Assembly: GCF_030463565.1 (NCBI RefSeq)
Contig: NC_134643.1
Coordinates: forward strand, 211,658,583-211,722,582
DNA from: Pelecanus crispus
Lineage: Eukaryota > Chordata > Aves > Pelecaniformes > Pelecanidae
Direction: 5' to 3'
DNA length: 64,000 nucleotides
In this document: positions 11,116-26,546 of the stretch, piece by piece
Numbering within the stretch: position 1 is the stretch's first letter
How the letters are laid out: each line of letters opens with the position of its first letter
Made by a program: the position numbers and the translations under genes
Notes under the pieces: model-generated
Databases searched by the model: none
What the model saw: only the letters and a program-made list of their open reading frames with translations
Told to the model about the DNA's origin: nothing

Positions 11116-14100
11116 ATCACTAATGTATACTCCTTGGGTGCTTATTCTCTTACTTATTCATCTTGATATCCCTTGGCTCTCCTTCTTATCAAATGGGATT
11201 TTATAGGGTTTCCATTTTTGGGTTATCAAATAGAAAATTCAGTCAGTACTGAGGGCTTTACAAATATGTCATTTGAGGAGTTTATAAAAGGTTTCAGTGA
11301 AGAAAAAGGAAAGCTTCATTTCAGAAGGAAACTGAGTGTGGTTTTCCAGCAAGATACATTTACCAAAAATAGTGTTAGGGTGATTTTGGAGAAATGTGTA
11401 TGTGTTGAAATTAGCAAGCAACAAGCAAGGGCTTGCCTACAGTATTGATTTTATACTGAGAGGGATACATCAGTGACAAATCTCAATGTAGCTTGACATG
11501 AATGGTTTGGAATTAGGATATTTAGGACCCACAGAGACTTTGGTTTCTCTCCTGCAGTGCATGTGAGCTGAGTGTTTACAAACATGTCCTGTGTATGCAA
11601 GCTCCCCATCAATATACTTAGCTTCAACAAATCTACCTAGTGAAAAATCAGGGTTGTCTCAGCTGCTGTAAAAGTCAAAGGCTATGAAGGGTTAAGCCTA
11701 ACTGCATTTTTTTTTTCTCATTGAGAGGGTGGGGCTAAGGCAAGGGGGAAGCTATAAACATGTAAGATTTGGAATGTAGCACTGTTGCCTAACAAGACCT
11801 CTGTCTTTGACATTAAATTCAGCTTTTTTCAGGGCTGGCAGGCAAAGCAAGTTCTGTTGCTCTCTTAAAAGCTGGGTAAGAGGTCATGTGACTTTTGCTT
11901 TCATAAAAATAACTTTTATTGCAAAATCCAGTTTCCTTTGTCTGCTGTTTATACTGTTTAAACAAAGTTTATGAAGTGTTATATAATAAGGTACCCAAAT
12001 GTCGTCTTCCATTCAGTCTGACAAGCATCCTTCATTGCATAATCATGAATCTTAACCTAGGCCACCTGAGAGGCTGGCAATCTGAACCCTGAACCAGTCT
12101 GGGAGGGTAGAGAAACTTCTCTGTTTTCCAATTTGTTTACTAAAATGATGAGGTCTTTGCTGAACTGCAATATTTGTTCTTTGACCTGTATAAAATGTCT
12201 TATTTTGGGGGGTTTATTTTAAACTATTTAGTCTAAATTCCTATGCAGATTTTTTCTTTCTATTGTTTTCAGTCATGTAAAGAAATGTAGTCTATTATAG
12301 TCTTCCTGGAAAGGGGAGGAAAAGATGGGCTCCACTGTGAATTGCTTCTCTTGGGCTTTGGAGAACCAAAGTCAGTTCCCAATGTGACCACAAAGCTTCT
12401 ACTGCAATTTAAGCAAGTAATTTAGCACTAGACCCACAAAGGACGTAGAAGGTAGCGTTGTTGGGCTGTGCCCATCAAGATCCAGATTCCTTGTTACATG
12501 ACTGGGCTACCACTTCACAATGTGAATAGTTACAGACATCCCCCCCAAGGCCCCACTCTAAGCAAAAAGATGCCTAAGCTGGCCAACAGGAAACAGGATC
12601 TGACAAAAGGAGAATTTTCATGTGAATTATGAGAACTGAGGCATGACCTTGGATTGAAATCTCCCTGATTTCAGTCGAATACTAATTCTACGGTCATTTT
12701 TATGCTCTTCGTCCGAACAAGTATTACGCTTCTACACAAAGAGAGACAGTTTCAACAGCAAGACTGACAGAAATCCATCCTATACTGCCCTCTGATCTGG
12801 AAGTTATAAAAGGCAATACATGAATACACATTTCCCCTATGGGTAGAAGCCAGCTTTACCCACACAGATGAAAGGATAAGGGTAACACAGCCACTGGCTC
12901 TCTTGTTTTGTGCAAGATTCTGTCTACCAGGACAGCTCTGGGAATGCTTACTGAATGGGACTTGGGAAGTCACATAAAAGAGAAAAGTCTACCCTTTGAA
13001 TCCTGATGCTATTTAGGTGTAGGACAGATGTTCCACAAAGTCAAGATTAAGGTCATTGTAGCCTTATCCACAAAAATAAAGAAAATACCAAGACGAGGGG
13101 GTTTGGGGGGAAAATTTTTTTTCTTTTCTTTGAAATTTTCCAACCAACTGTTTTGCTGTTTTTCTCCACAATTATGACTTCCACAGCAGCTAATAGACTA
13201 TCAGCCAAGACATTTATTTCCAGAGGTAATAGCAGTACCTCCTGTCATGGAAAAGGCAGAGTAAGAGAGATGTTTCATGCAATTTGGCTTGCTCAAAGTG
13301 AGATAAAGATTCTGACGGAGAGCTGGTGGTGATGGGTTCCTTGCTAAGCATCAGGTGCTACGACTGTCCTTGTTCACCTCTGCAAATTCAACTGTAGGAC
13401 AGACAAACATGTCTAGGGACCTAGGGATAATAAGTACCTGGAAGCAGATTGGCACCCATGTAAAAGTCTGAAGCAAAAGGTTCTTGTTATTCTACTCAAC
13501 CTAGGAGACAGGCTATAGCAATCAGGACTAATTGAAGAGTGATGGTAGCCTTTCAAGGATATTTATTTTGGATGCATTAGGGCAGCACAGCCTGAAGTCA
13601 ACAAATATAGGGTCACTTTAGGAAACACTGGTGTTGCCAAAACAAAACCATCCCCTGGTTTGAACAAAAACTTGACATTTCTACATTTCCTACAGAAGAA
13701 CCAGGAAATAGGTTTGCAATTAGGTAACCATTTTGGTTTGAGTTCCAGGAATCCTGTGGTTAATTCTCACCTGTTGGCAAATCTGGGACTTTTTGTCAGT
13801 GTTGAAGAAGTCTGCAGGGTTTCTAGTAGTGGAAAACCCCATGGAGTCTCCCAGGGCAGAGCTGAAAGTCTAAAATTTGGGTTCCACAGCTTATGATGGA
13901 GGTCACCAAGTGTCCAGGCTTCTTCCTCAGTGCCAGGGTGAAGCCCTTATTACAGTTAGAAATTCTAGGCTCCGGGAACAACAATATAGAACCTAGAAAT
14001 CCAGATCTATCTGCAGAATAGATCTGTCTTGAATTCACAGGCCAGGGAAGACAAAGCTCCTGATTATCCTACCAAGCAGTGTTTTTTTGGTGGCAGGAAA

Positions 14101-17100
14101 CTAGGAAGGTTTTTATTCAGAACTCGGCATGAATTTTGGTAAAGTTGGGTTTGATTCATACATATTGGGATTATCTAATGAAAGCCTGCTTATCCAAAAC
14201 CTCCAGTTATACAACAGAATAAAATAACACATCAGAGAATGTGATTGCTATGTTATCTTTACAAACTCCTCCTCCTGGACCAGTCGGTGTTTTTTTTCTC
14301 TATTTTCTATTCTAAGCTGCTGTGTGATTTGCTGTGCAGTGTTAAATACTGATCTCCTGACAGTAGCATGCCTCAGAATCCATGTTGAAGAAAGTAATTC
14401 CTCTCCCCAGATGCAGGTCCATGACTGCAAGGGGAGCTTTTAGCTGTTGTTTATGGGTATGAAATGTGTGGCCTAAATTTTGTGCATGTCCTCTTGTAGG
14501 AAACCAAATCAGAGAGCTCACCACTTTGTCTACAGATGCCAGTAGATAAGATACATATGCTAGTTTGCTTCTGTAATTTATCTGGTGAGAATAAATTTGC
14601 ACCTGCAAAACAGTTAAACAAAAAGGCTGCTGCAGATCCACAGTAAATATAGCAGGACAGTATACTTTGCAAATGCAAAAAATTCGTCTAGAATCCATCC
14701 TTATATTTTCTTCCCCACCAGGTGTTTCCATCTCCTTTCAGCCCTAGGGTCTTAAAAATCATGCTATGTAATTAGAACATCAGCATCAATTCCATCTTCC
14801 CTTTGACACCATTCTGAAAGAATCAGTATAAAAGAGATGAGGTTCCTCTTAGCCTTCCAAATGAGTGCATTTGGCTCAGTTACTAAAGCAATACTGCCCT
14901 GATGAGGAAGTGACAAACTCATTCTAAGATACAGGCCAGGTAAGAGTCTCACTTGTTCATTATTCTGCACAGTATCATTTGAATAAAATTATATGCAAAT
15001 GCTTTTTTAAAGTGTTTCCGAGAATATATACCTTTTACTTGGAATAACAAGAAGCCAGATTGAGCCAGAAACTATGAAAATTGATGGAAACCAATCAGTT
15101 CCATCCCCTCCAAAATAAACAGGATTGTCCTTCCTGTTCAGCTGACATGATGAAGAATAGATAATCTGCTTTTATTCCTTAGCAGTGAGTCTGAAAGAGA
15201 AGTGGCAACATCTTTTTATTTTAATACTTTCTGTATTTCAGTGTCTAAATGAAAATTCTCCTTGCTAGAGCTTGAGCTAAGAAGTGATTGCTAAAGGTTT
15301 CAACTTACAAACTTCAAAATCAAAAGCCCTGACAGAAGGATGTGAGGTCTTTTTCTTCTGAAGGATACATGATTTACAGTGCTGGGTCTGACTCCCAGAG
15401 GGAACAATGAGATCATTGCCATTTTCTCTAAAAGTTGCAGTTGTCTTCCTAATCATGTTGTAGTTCAGCTGAGGAATATTTAGACTAGAGTGGTAAATGT
15501 TTGGGTATTAAGACCCTCTTAGAAAAAAAAAAAAAAGATCAGGGAAGCAACCTTTAAAGAAATTATTTATATAACAATAGACCAAGAGATCCTTCCCCCA
15601 AAATAGACTAGTTGTGCCAGACATGTGCGTACAATAAAAGAGTCTGTAATCTGAAGGAGAGGTGTTAAGGGTTTTCAAGCCTGTACCCAAGACACAGCAA
15701 GTAGGGAAGGGATAAGGTGCTCTTAATAAACCCATAACTTCCTTCAGAGCTTACAAAATCATCCTCTGAATGCATTCAGAATGGTACACAAGCTGCTGCT
15801 TTATAATTCTGTCTAGAGATCTCCATACATTTCAGAAAATATAATTTAATTTTCTAGAGAGCTTGTAAGCATTTCCTTATTCCATAAGCACAAAGAGATA
15901 CAAGGACTTTTCCAAAAGACTGTTCTAACAGAACTTATTATGCCTGACAAGCCTGGAATTGCCTTTAAGGTCTTTTTTTTTTTCCTTGAAAGGTAAATTT
16001 AAGTTAATTCGTAAACAAGCTTTGCTACTGTGTTTGTGTTTGGTTTTGGTTGTGTTGGTTTTTTTTCAGGTTGGGGTTTTTTTTCTTTTTCTTTCCTTCC
16101 TAGCCATTTCTCTTCTCCATTTTAAGTCCCTGCAAATGTTTCAGATGCTATGTATTGAGTTCTGCCTTTTAATTCAACAGCAGAAGGACTGGAGTCATAC
16201 ATATTAATCATATGTGAATATCTCAAGATGCAAACATACACTCTTGGTGGATAACTACGTTTTCAATCTTAATACATAATTTTAAAGAATGTACTTTTAA
16301 AAGTTAGCTTTAGAACACACACTGGGAGTTAATAAGGGAAAAGCAGAGTATTCAAGGAATAAACAAGGGGTCTCAGGAATCAATTTTTTATACCTGTATA
16401 TTTATATCCTCTTATTTGTCATAAATTAGGTCAATGATGCCAAATATCCTGTGAACTGTAATTCTGGCAAATCATCTGGCTATAAGATAAATTTGATTAA
16501 GTTGGAAGCACTGAAGATCATGTTAGATGTGTAAGGTGGCCCCTGCATATAAGTATTCAGATGTTAACAGAAAAACTTCAAACACATTGGCATCTAGTTC
16601 CCCAAGGAAATTGAAAACATAGTCAGAGTTAACTTATTCCCATTCATTATGCAGTTAGCAAGCAACTTAAAAGGTTGGCAAGCTCTACCTCTTCCCCTCT
16701 GGGGAAAAATAAACATAAAATTGACATGAATGCCCTTCTTAGGATCCTGTTTATTTTGAATGTCTTCCTAATTCCAGTATTTTATTTTACCAAAATCAAC
16801 ATGTTGACTATGTCCTAGTGAAGCATTGATAGTAAACCTGAACACTCCTTGCAACATTATCAGAACAGACAGATTTCTCAAACTCCCATCCTATCATTGG
16901 ACAAGAGCCCTTAGCTAGACAATAGGACAGCTTGATTTGTGGGAAAGGCAGTGTTAAGAGCCCTAAATTGGCATTAAATGGAATCAGAATTGTTTGCTCC
17001 TTTTCATCTCATTGAATATACAGACTGTTTGGCTGTGTTTATACTGCTGAGTTGATTCAAGCCTTGAGGCTGAATAGCACTGACTGGCTTGTGTCCACAC

Positions 17101-20100
17101 TCCACAGGGTCAACTCCCTCTACAACTGACTTCTCTTAGTGACAACTGGAGTGGTCCAAAACAGAGTCAAGGAGAGCACTAAGAATTAAAGCAGTGTGAC
17201 AAGAAGTTTGAATGCCTGAGCTCATTACCTGGTCCTCTTTTGTTTAGCAGTATAGATACACCCAGAAGAAAAAAATATCCAGTTGCTGTGAAAACAAAAA
17301 CAAGCGACCGGAGCAACAGTGACGATGAATCCATTAGATGCATGAGTGTATAAGGGTATGTGTCACAGCCTAGGAAGAGGGCTTCTCCCTAGGATTCTCA
17401 GTAATATTTGTGTCTGGAGAAGCAAAGCAGAGACCTGCTTCTCAAGATCATGGTCACAGCAATCATGATCACGAAGAACTCTGCTGCAGCAGCACTTACA
17501 AGGATCACATATACCTTGGTATAGGCTAGGCAGCTATGCCTGCCTGCACCCAAAGGCTGGTTACCCTCCCCCGCATGTATGTACGTATGGGAGACAAAAT
17601 TCATATGCGTATACATAAATGTACAGATAGATAGATGAAATAGAACCCGCACTACTCTCCAGTTTGTATAAAACCAGCTTCTGCTATGGCATTCAGTATA
17701 ATTTTAAATTGCTGCTAAGAAAGCTTTCTGACAATGGAGCCATTGATTTGAGTATGGTCCTTTTAAGATGTTGCCCTGGGCTGCTGTGGGGAAGCTGCTT
17801 CCAGGCTGCCAGATACGTCTTTTTGTTGCGTAACAAGGGTGGCTTAGGACATGAGGCCATCAAGAGGCCTGCTGAAATACTGGTTAGTCTGGGAGAAGCC
17901 AAATCCCACATGAGTCACACTCATACTGTATCTTCATGCAGTGTGGGGGCGGCACACTGGCACACACCATCTCTTAGTCTCTGCCTGGTTCTTCCCAGCC
18001 CAGAAACAACTGAGCTTGCTCCAGAGTGGAGCTTGAGGGTGAACTAACACGCAGCGTGGACATTCAGGAGATAAGACTTGGTCACAAAACACTAGCAGGC
18101 ACCAACAAGACACTGTATATGTACTTTGTTTACTAAATTTGAAATAGCTTTTTTTCTGTGTGTTAAATCTTGCATCTAGAGTAACTCAAACCTTTATAGC
18201 AGAGTTGGTCAGGTTGGATTGGGAAAATTATTTAGGTAACATTGAAAATTCTGCCTTGAAAGATTGAGTCTAGAGACTAGGGAGGTGTAATATCAAAACT
18301 CCAGTCTAATATTGAGCATGCTACTGCAATATATTGTTTTCCCTTGATAGGCTCACAATGTGATATGATATTGAAAATACAGCCAATTGTCCAATATTGA
18401 TGGCCACATTATCTTTGTTGAGGTTAAACCATGTCCTCGGTACAGAGAAGTATGATCTGGCTGCCTGATGGAAACCGTAACCCACATTCACATAGCAGTA
18501 TGTCTGAGCTGACGTATTTTATTAGACTCCTAAACCACCTCTATAGCTACACTGAGAGCATGTAGTAACGCAGGGGATGGGTTTAGGCACTGACCTGTTA
18601 ATGGTCTATACAGTTGAACTGGCAGCACAGTCCCTGGCACAGTATGGCCTGTGCCAGCTAGCACTTTCCCAGACAATGTCCAAGCCCAGCTCAGGGCCCG
18701 CCACAGTCCTGGGACTCTTCCCAAATGCAATATGAACAAAACCACCTGCTCTAGGCAGAAAGAGAGTGTAGCTGTGTGGTTGCAAGCTGTAGCATGCCAC
18801 TTGCTTTTGGAGCTGGAGAATTGGCTCTTGTCCATTTTATTTACTGATAGAGACACAGCCAAACTGATCTATGCAGAGTCAGCTTAGCTTCTGCACACCC
18901 AGTGTACCAGTTGCGCTGGAAATGTTAGGAATTAGGATGCAGAGATTTCAGACTTCCTTGGTTTACATTTGGAAACACATTTTTTCACTTACTTGTGGAA
19001 TTCCAACTCTTCAGTTACTTGGATAAAGGAGAATTGACTGCAAGTGAACGAAGTTTTATCTACAGGAACATGGACGAGTTTGGCCAGGATGTGCCACAGG
19101 GTGCATTGGTGATGGTCAAGTTCTCATTTTATACATCCTTTTGTAGCTAACTTTGGTAGTCTCAGCTAGAGATCTAGTTTAAAAAACCCAGTATGCCAAG
19201 AGAAAAAGTGAAGAAAATAAGTCAATAGACCTCTTCTGCATCTTGTCTACAATGGCATTCATATCATCTACCTTCTACACAGTGCTTGTGTCTGAGCTGG
19301 TCTCTAAGCTCTCTTTCAAGCCATTAGTAACAAATAGGCACTTTTAGGGACTGATTGATCTGACCTGTTTGGGACAGAGACAGATGAATTGTACCTTAAA
19401 ATTGTCTATTTATCTCCAGTTGTTATAAAGGAAGCATATGGCAATTATCTCACACATAATTTCTACACTTCTACAGAAGACATACAAAACTTCTAATTCC
19501 TCAGTCTACAATGGTACCGTATAGTTATTTTTAACATTTTCTTCAATCGTTCTGCATAAATCCATACACAGCAGCAGTTGGCCACCAAGGGATAGCTTTC
19601 GGTTTACGTCCAGTCCCCCCATGGTGGCCAGGCAGTGAAGAGTAGGGGCTCAGACACCAGTGGGATGTGGGTGACACGCACGTGGTGGCCCAGGGAGGGC
19701 AGCTTGGGGGCCCTCCTCAGCACGCGGCAAACACAGCGGCCATGGACCTGGTGGGACCTGGGCTCTGCTACAGCTGCAGATTTATGGCATGTTAAACCTC
19801 CGGCCACGCAGCTGCCAAAGGAAACATGAGCGGCCACAGTAGTTATGTTCTTTATAGGAAAGGAATAAGCACAAAAGAGCCATCTGATACCCCGCATGCT
19901 AATGTGTGAGTGCTGTCTTATTAATGACAAAAGAGATCTGAGGAATAGGCAGAGATGTGAAATCTAGTGCTTTTTAAAGTATGTTAATAACTCTGTGTTC
20001 CTTAACCCTTCAGTTTTTCTCTTCCCCAGAAAAAAGAGTAACTTTTAGACTCATTGGTTTTAATATACCTTGAATTTAATAATACCAGAAGGATCTTAAA

Positions 20101-23100
20101 ATGCTGTATTAATTATGGGCCAGATGTTGTATGCAGTGCCAAGCTAAATTGATAGGACTGTTCAGGGCTGTAAGTGTTGTGCCACAAAGTTATGGGTTTG
20201 TAGTCAGCTCTCAGGGGAGGGGTAACATGGCTGGCAGCTATGTCCCACTGAAAGAGAATTTTGACCCAGGCAGACAGGGAAAATCTGTATGATTTTAAGA
20301 ATTATGTTATTTTTTAAAGTCTCTCCTACATGACTTCTGGAAAGGATTTACACTTTGGTATTCAGGAACTGAACTAGGCATTTCCATTGGATTCCCCTTG
20401 ATCTGCTGCAATGTGCTCTGTACATTTATTGCTCTTTTTGGGTGCTGTTCAAATGCTGTATTTGTACTTTTATAAATCGTACTTGAGATTTTCAAATCTT
20501 TCAAAAAAATGTGGACACCCAATTTCTATTAAAATGAATGGGAGCTTTAAATCTTGTCTCTTCAGATGTCACTTTTAGCTTCTGAAGCTGCCTTTTAAAG
20601 CCTTGGGCTATTATAACATTGTACAAAAATTATTCATTTCAGTATGCTGAATACTTTATTTCACCTTCTCTCCTTCCAAAATGAAAAAAAAAGCACTCCT
20701 TTTGATGATTTCATGGCAACATATTTGTCTTGATTTTTATCAATAACACAAAAGCCAAATTAAACTATTCTGCAGAGACTAGTGCCACTTCAGAATCTTC
20801 TAGCTTTTCCATTCAAAAGAAAAGTAATCTCCTATCTTTCCTGTATTCCTAGCTCATGCGGCAAGCCACAAAACTGAAACTTTTTCTTGGCTTCTCATTT
20901 TGTAGAAGACACCAATATAAACATAAGTATTTAATGACATTGTTAGCAACTTATAACAAAATAACTGTATACATACAATATAGTATATGTACTATAATAC
21001 TTATTACATATATTTTATATAGGAATATAAGAGTATTGCACAATAGCTTTTATAACGTTCTCCCTCCCAGTGGTGTAGATCCCCAACATTTTGAAAATCT
21101 GTGAGTAACAGATTCTGAGCTATCAGCATGCTGAGTTACTAGGGATATCTGACTCCCCAAATCTGGCATCTGATCTATTATATCCAATTTGTTCTATAAT
21201 ACAATCATACTCAACAAATGGTCATTTGGATTTAGTGTCTCCCAATAATCTCCTTATCTAAACTTTTATTCAAGAGATTTTGTCCTGTATATAGTTTCAT
21301 TTAAAAATCTTTGGTATGACCAATAGGGAACTTGAAAAGTGCTTTCCTGGAGCAGCCTGTTTGTGTAAATGCTATGAGCTGAAAAGGTCACTTGCAAAGA
21401 GAGGTGAAAGAATCTTAGTGTTTACTGCTCTTGTTGGAATAACTGAGCCCAGATGGTAGGACCTCAGAAAACAGACCCTTGAGGCATTCTGCAGAGAGGC
21501 GGTACTGACTTTCCTTCATGCTCTCCTGGTGTTGGGTTGAAAGTATGGAGTTTTATTCTGTATGGAGTCTCTCTTCCTCCATTAATGGCAGATGCAGAAC
21601 AGCTTAGAACTGGTCCTGAAATTTCTTTTTGTATTGGATGAACAATGGAGATGAGCCACTCTCAAAACAATTTCAGCATAGTTTTCTGTACATTATTCAG
21701 GCAAAGTTTGCCCTGACGATGTTCTCATCATTTGGGTTGCTATAATGCAAAACTATGCAATTATATTTGTACAGAATCTCTTAAACAATATGTACCCCAC
21801 AGCATTCTCAGGAATCAGGTGAAAGAAGAGATGAGACAGAGTCTGCTATAAATGCCAATAAAAATTAACACAAAGCTAGGGACAATATGCTTTCTCCATG
21901 CATGAAGGACAGTTGCATTGGACCCTACATGGTGAATAAAGTAATACATTTAGACTGCAGCTGTGCTGGAGCCAGTTCAGTAGATCTGGCTGTTGAAATT
22001 ACCATGTGTGCCCAAATGGCTTTCAGCAAGCTCTGCACCTTGCTGCAGGGTCTCCTGGGAACAGTGCTGCCCATAGTTAGCTCAGTTTGCAACTCCTCCT
22101 TTCCTCTTCTCCTTCCCTGCCTGCCAAAGCTTGAGTCCAGAAGTCTCTGCCTCTGGCCCTGCAACAATTCTCCTCAGGTACTGAGGATTTAAAGTCAATA
22201 ACAGAGGGGGAAAAAAAAAAAGAATAGACCTAAACTGGAAAGCAAGCAAGCTTGCTTTAACTGCAATCAGAAATATGGCTTTTATCATTTTGATTGAGTG
22301 TGTGAATACAAAATATGATTTAAGAAAACACATTGCGGAGCTTGATTCCAAAGCTGAGGCCAGAAGCTTTTGCATAGCGTCCTCCTGCATAAACCTGGCC
22401 TACATTTCCCACTCTGGGGCTAGGACCTCAGAAACATGAGAAGTGCAGTTTTCAGAGGGGGCAGCTGGGTGATCCTGCTGTAAGTACTGCAGTAGGAGGG
22501 TGTGAATGGTGCTGAGAGCTTTCCAAGAAGGGAAACACAGAAGACAATTGAAAACGTTTTTTGGTTGCAACGATTTAGCATAAGATTCATTGCTTTAAGC
22601 ATTGCCTTGTCAGATCGTTACACTTTGACAGAGCTTTACTAGCTGGAGTAGAACAAACTCTCGGGATTGTGTCTTCCAGCTCTTCGTACTAAAGGAAGCA
22701 TAAAATGCTAGAAATCAATTGCACTTGGATAGGAAACTTGTAAAGGAGAACTTCCTTGATGGAAAATAAGATTTATGGGAAGTGTGGCTATTGTGGGAGA
22801 TAAAGAATAGTTAATATATTTGAGGGAAAAAAATTAAGGAAAAGTTCACATTTTTCTGTCACTTAACACCAAACATTCAGCCAAAGGAAGAAAGGTACGG
22901 ATTATGCAGAAGACTGCCTAAGTTAGTTAAAGCTTATCATTCACATATTGCCTAGAAAATGTCATCCATTACTATCCTAATTATTCCATATTTGGGCTGT
23001 CTGGCATTCAGTAACAAGTCATTAGCAAGATAGAAAAGCTGCTATTGCAGTACAGTCTGAACTGGTCTGGAAAAAGCTTGCAAAACAATGAATAGCACAG

Positions 23101-25017
23101 AAAAAGCGAACAAGATGTTCCTATTTCCCCAGGCTCACAGAGAGCAAAGGTACATGATATGAAGCTGAGATAACGTGAATCCATTTCAAAATATGTTTAA
23201 AAAGTGAAGATTCAAAATACTGTGCAACTCTCTTCTATGGCAGTGAGGCCAGGAGCTAAGTGAGAGGATGTTGCATTATTTCTTTTAATCTCTGCTAGGA
23301 GTTCAGGCAGAGGAGACCAAAAGGAAGGTCTAGCTACAGCCCCACAGTAGGATGTAAGGATGATCTCTGTTGCTAATTCAACATGCAAAGACTCAGCTGT
23401 TGTACCTTTACTGGGGAGAAATGCGTCCCGTTTTCACAGTACAAATTGCACATACCAAAGACGTTGCTGTCGAACTTCGCAACACCCGCTTTCCTCCATG
23501 CCCCTGCACTGCGTAGTATTACTCTCTTTCTTTCTACATGTGATGTGGCTGATCCTTGTTCTTTGCAATAGTGGATGCTATTTAGCAGCAGTTTTCCATG
23601 GTGTGGAGCTGGCTGCCATCTGAAGATTTGTCTGACATGTTTCTGCTACCCTGTCTCCTCACCTACTCTCAGCTGTTTAATGTATGTAAACTGGCCATCG
23701 AATTTGGGGTTGAGGGGCCTCTCATCTGCTACGTGCATCAGCTGTCTGGGAGAACATAGCTTATGGGAGTATTACTGCAGCAGTCAGTATGTGACAGGAC
23801 TGTGAATAACGGGCTAATTGCACTGTCTGATTATTTATACCAGCAACAGCACAGAAGTCAGTGCAGGTGGAATTGGGAAGTCACATGCCTTGGTAACGAT
23901 AAACTGCCCATGTTGTACAGAAGTATGAAAAAGCGGTGATGACAGCTGTGCGGCACTTAGTTACTTTGAAGCCAGATGCCTCCTCTATTCCAGATACACT
24001 GTCCTTTAATCTCCTGTGAGCCGTGCTGGATTTTGCTGTGCTCTGTGTGACTTCATCTCTTGCCGTGACACTCCGAGACAGCCTCCTGCTGAGGTAGCAG
24101 AATTGGTCTGCAGGCTTCAGAGCTATGTTGTCAACACACGCGGCTGGGCCAGTCTATTTTCTAGTGCGGTGAGACTGGAAAAGGACCTCCATTTTCTTTT
24201 TACTGGTGGCCAGGCCAAATTGCCTGGCAGCATTACTGAAACATTAATTAACGTGCTGTGCATCCTCTTCTGTGTGCACAATGACTACTTGACTGTCAGC
24301 AGGTTCCAGGCCATGTCTTTACAACCGTTCATTTAGCACAGAGGCTCTGGGGGCGGCAGAAGGGAACGTAGCTCTCGGGATATTATTGTTATTCCACCTA
24401 CTAAGGGTTCTTCTGCACTGGAAGAACATTCTTTCGGTGATTATGTATGATTTGCAAATAATAAGCAATCTTAGAGTGACTCAACTGTGAACAAACATAA
24501 ATACGTGAAAAGGCGTTATAAGCCATGTCTCCACAAATCTTTACATGTAATAAGCTTGAGTGTGACGTTTGATCCAGTAGCCATTCTGAGACTTATTACG
24601 GTCAGAAACATAAGCCACAGTAGGTGCAGACTGAGACCACTCTATATTTGACTAGCTATTTTCCTGAGAAATTTCTGACCTAAGTGTGTGACAGAAGCTT
24701 TCTTTTTTAAATAACTTTATGAATGTTTGCTGGCATGGCAAAGCAAAAGAACAAGATACAATAGCCTCTTGGTATAAATCTCTGTTAATGAGATCAGGAC
24801 TAGAAACCTCATTGTTCAGCTCACATTCTGTCTGAACGCAATCTGCTTCTCAAATTATAAATCAGGGGCAAGACACTGTACCATTGTGTAACCCTACACC
24901 CCGGCTCTGGAATGTTTCCTAGTCACAAGAGGATTGTCATCATTTCATTTACGAGAGAACTATCAAACAGGCTTGGAACATATTTGGTCTACAACCCCCC
25001 CTCAAATGAAGACAAAT
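11116..25017. other. Long intergenic stretch, no gene seen
   Basis: Fourteen kilobases of AT-rich sequence with scattered short frames, the largest just under 130 codons, none resembling a known protein or showing an exon-like pattern. The stretch 19600-19830 is unusually GC- and CpG-rich, and on the minus strand holds a frame containing CRVLRRAPKLPSLGHHVRV that I do not recognise. No CR1 was seen here beyond the remnant at its left edge. Confidence 0.5.
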
Positions 25018-25038
25018 CCCCCCCCCCCCCCCCGCCCC
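25018..25038. repeat. Poly-C tract
   Basis: Sixteen C, one G, then four more C, with a further C run at 24994-25001. A second, shorter C run is at about 25759-25768. On the minus strand these are long G runs able to form quadruplex structures, and they are prone to length error in sequencing. Confidence 0.95.
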
Positions 25039-26546
25039 TTGCAGCGGGGTATTTTTGTAGCAACCACACAGAAGCAAGCATTATAGTGTGCCACATCCTG
25101 AAATCTAAAAACAAAAGAGAAAAAGTTATTATGTCTATCACTCTCATAAGCAGCGCTAATTACTAAGGATTAAGAATTTGTTTATACATGCTCTATATAT
25201 GCCCGTCCCTCTAGAAAACAAGCTCACATATGTGTAATAAGATCATTGAATTGGGCGGTTTAGTTGTGCCTGCAAAGGCGCATTGTGCATGCAAAGCCTC
25301 TGCTGTCCCACGAGACCTTACAGCACATTCTGCTTCCGAAAGCAGATCCCTTCTGACCATCTCAGACAGTCAGAGAGGGACTTCATCACAGGGTGTGAAT
25401 GGTGCACTAACTGTGAGAGGTCTGAAGGACATAATTGCTTTCACATTTTCATCCAGCTCTCTAACAATCCAAGAAAAAGGGGAAAGACTGACTGCATTTG
25501 TTACTGGCTTTGGAGCTGTCTAGGAAATCCCAAGCTCGCTCTGCAGCTCCACTCAATGTAGGCCATTTTACACTTAACCTAAACATACAATCTTTATGGT
25601 CAGCCAAGTCACCTTTAATTTTTGGTAGGACTCAGGCTACAAGAAGGCTCTCTGGGAAGGGAAAGAAGTTCACCCTTAGCGACTTGCGGTCTGTCTCCCT
25701 AGTTCTGTCTGCTGTTAAGAGCAATATCATGAAAGGTGTGTGTAAATACTCATCCTCCCCCCCCCCCAGCTCCTTGCTAGGTGAAACCTCCCTGTGCTCT
25801 TCTCAACTACTGAGAACGTCCGTGTTGGTACTGCCACAGCAGCTGTGCGAAGCAGCGCCATATAGCTCTGTTCTCCAAAGGGAGATTGTGGGCATGGGCT
25901 GACTAGAAAATACAGATGTAAGTGTGGCAATGTGAATAACTAAGAAAATAACTCCAGCAAACCGACCATATGGTCTCTGAAGGCCATGTTCTTCAGTGCA
26001 AAACCAGCTGAGAACAGAGTTCAGACCTCCTGAACAGATTGTGCAAATAATTTTTGCTTTTAATTAGATGGCCAAACTGAGAAATCAGAAGGGGAAATAA
26101 TTTCCACTGGCAAGACATGACCAAAATATTTGAACAGACCTGAAACTAAACATTTCACATAGCTTTGGACTAATCTGATTAAGCTAAATTTAGTCTCAAA
26201 ACCTTGAAGTGAAAAGTCAGACTACTAAATATGAACAGAAATATTTCAACTTTACTGATTTTTTTTTTCTTTGATCAAAACTCTATGCTGAATATGAAGT
26301 ATTTCAGGAGCATTTCCTTCTTTAGAAATAACTGTTTTAATTTATTTCAATTTGCTTAATGGCACAGTTCTTCAATGACCATCAAATAACAGACAATGGT
26401 CCCTTCTATTGGCATTTTTACCTAACTGCACGATGGCACAACCTTAAAGAGATTCGGCATCTTTTAGAGTCTCATCTCAGCACCAGTAAGAAAGATTAAA
26501 TATAAACAGACATTGCTGAAAATTGGACAAAAGGCATAGGAAAGTG

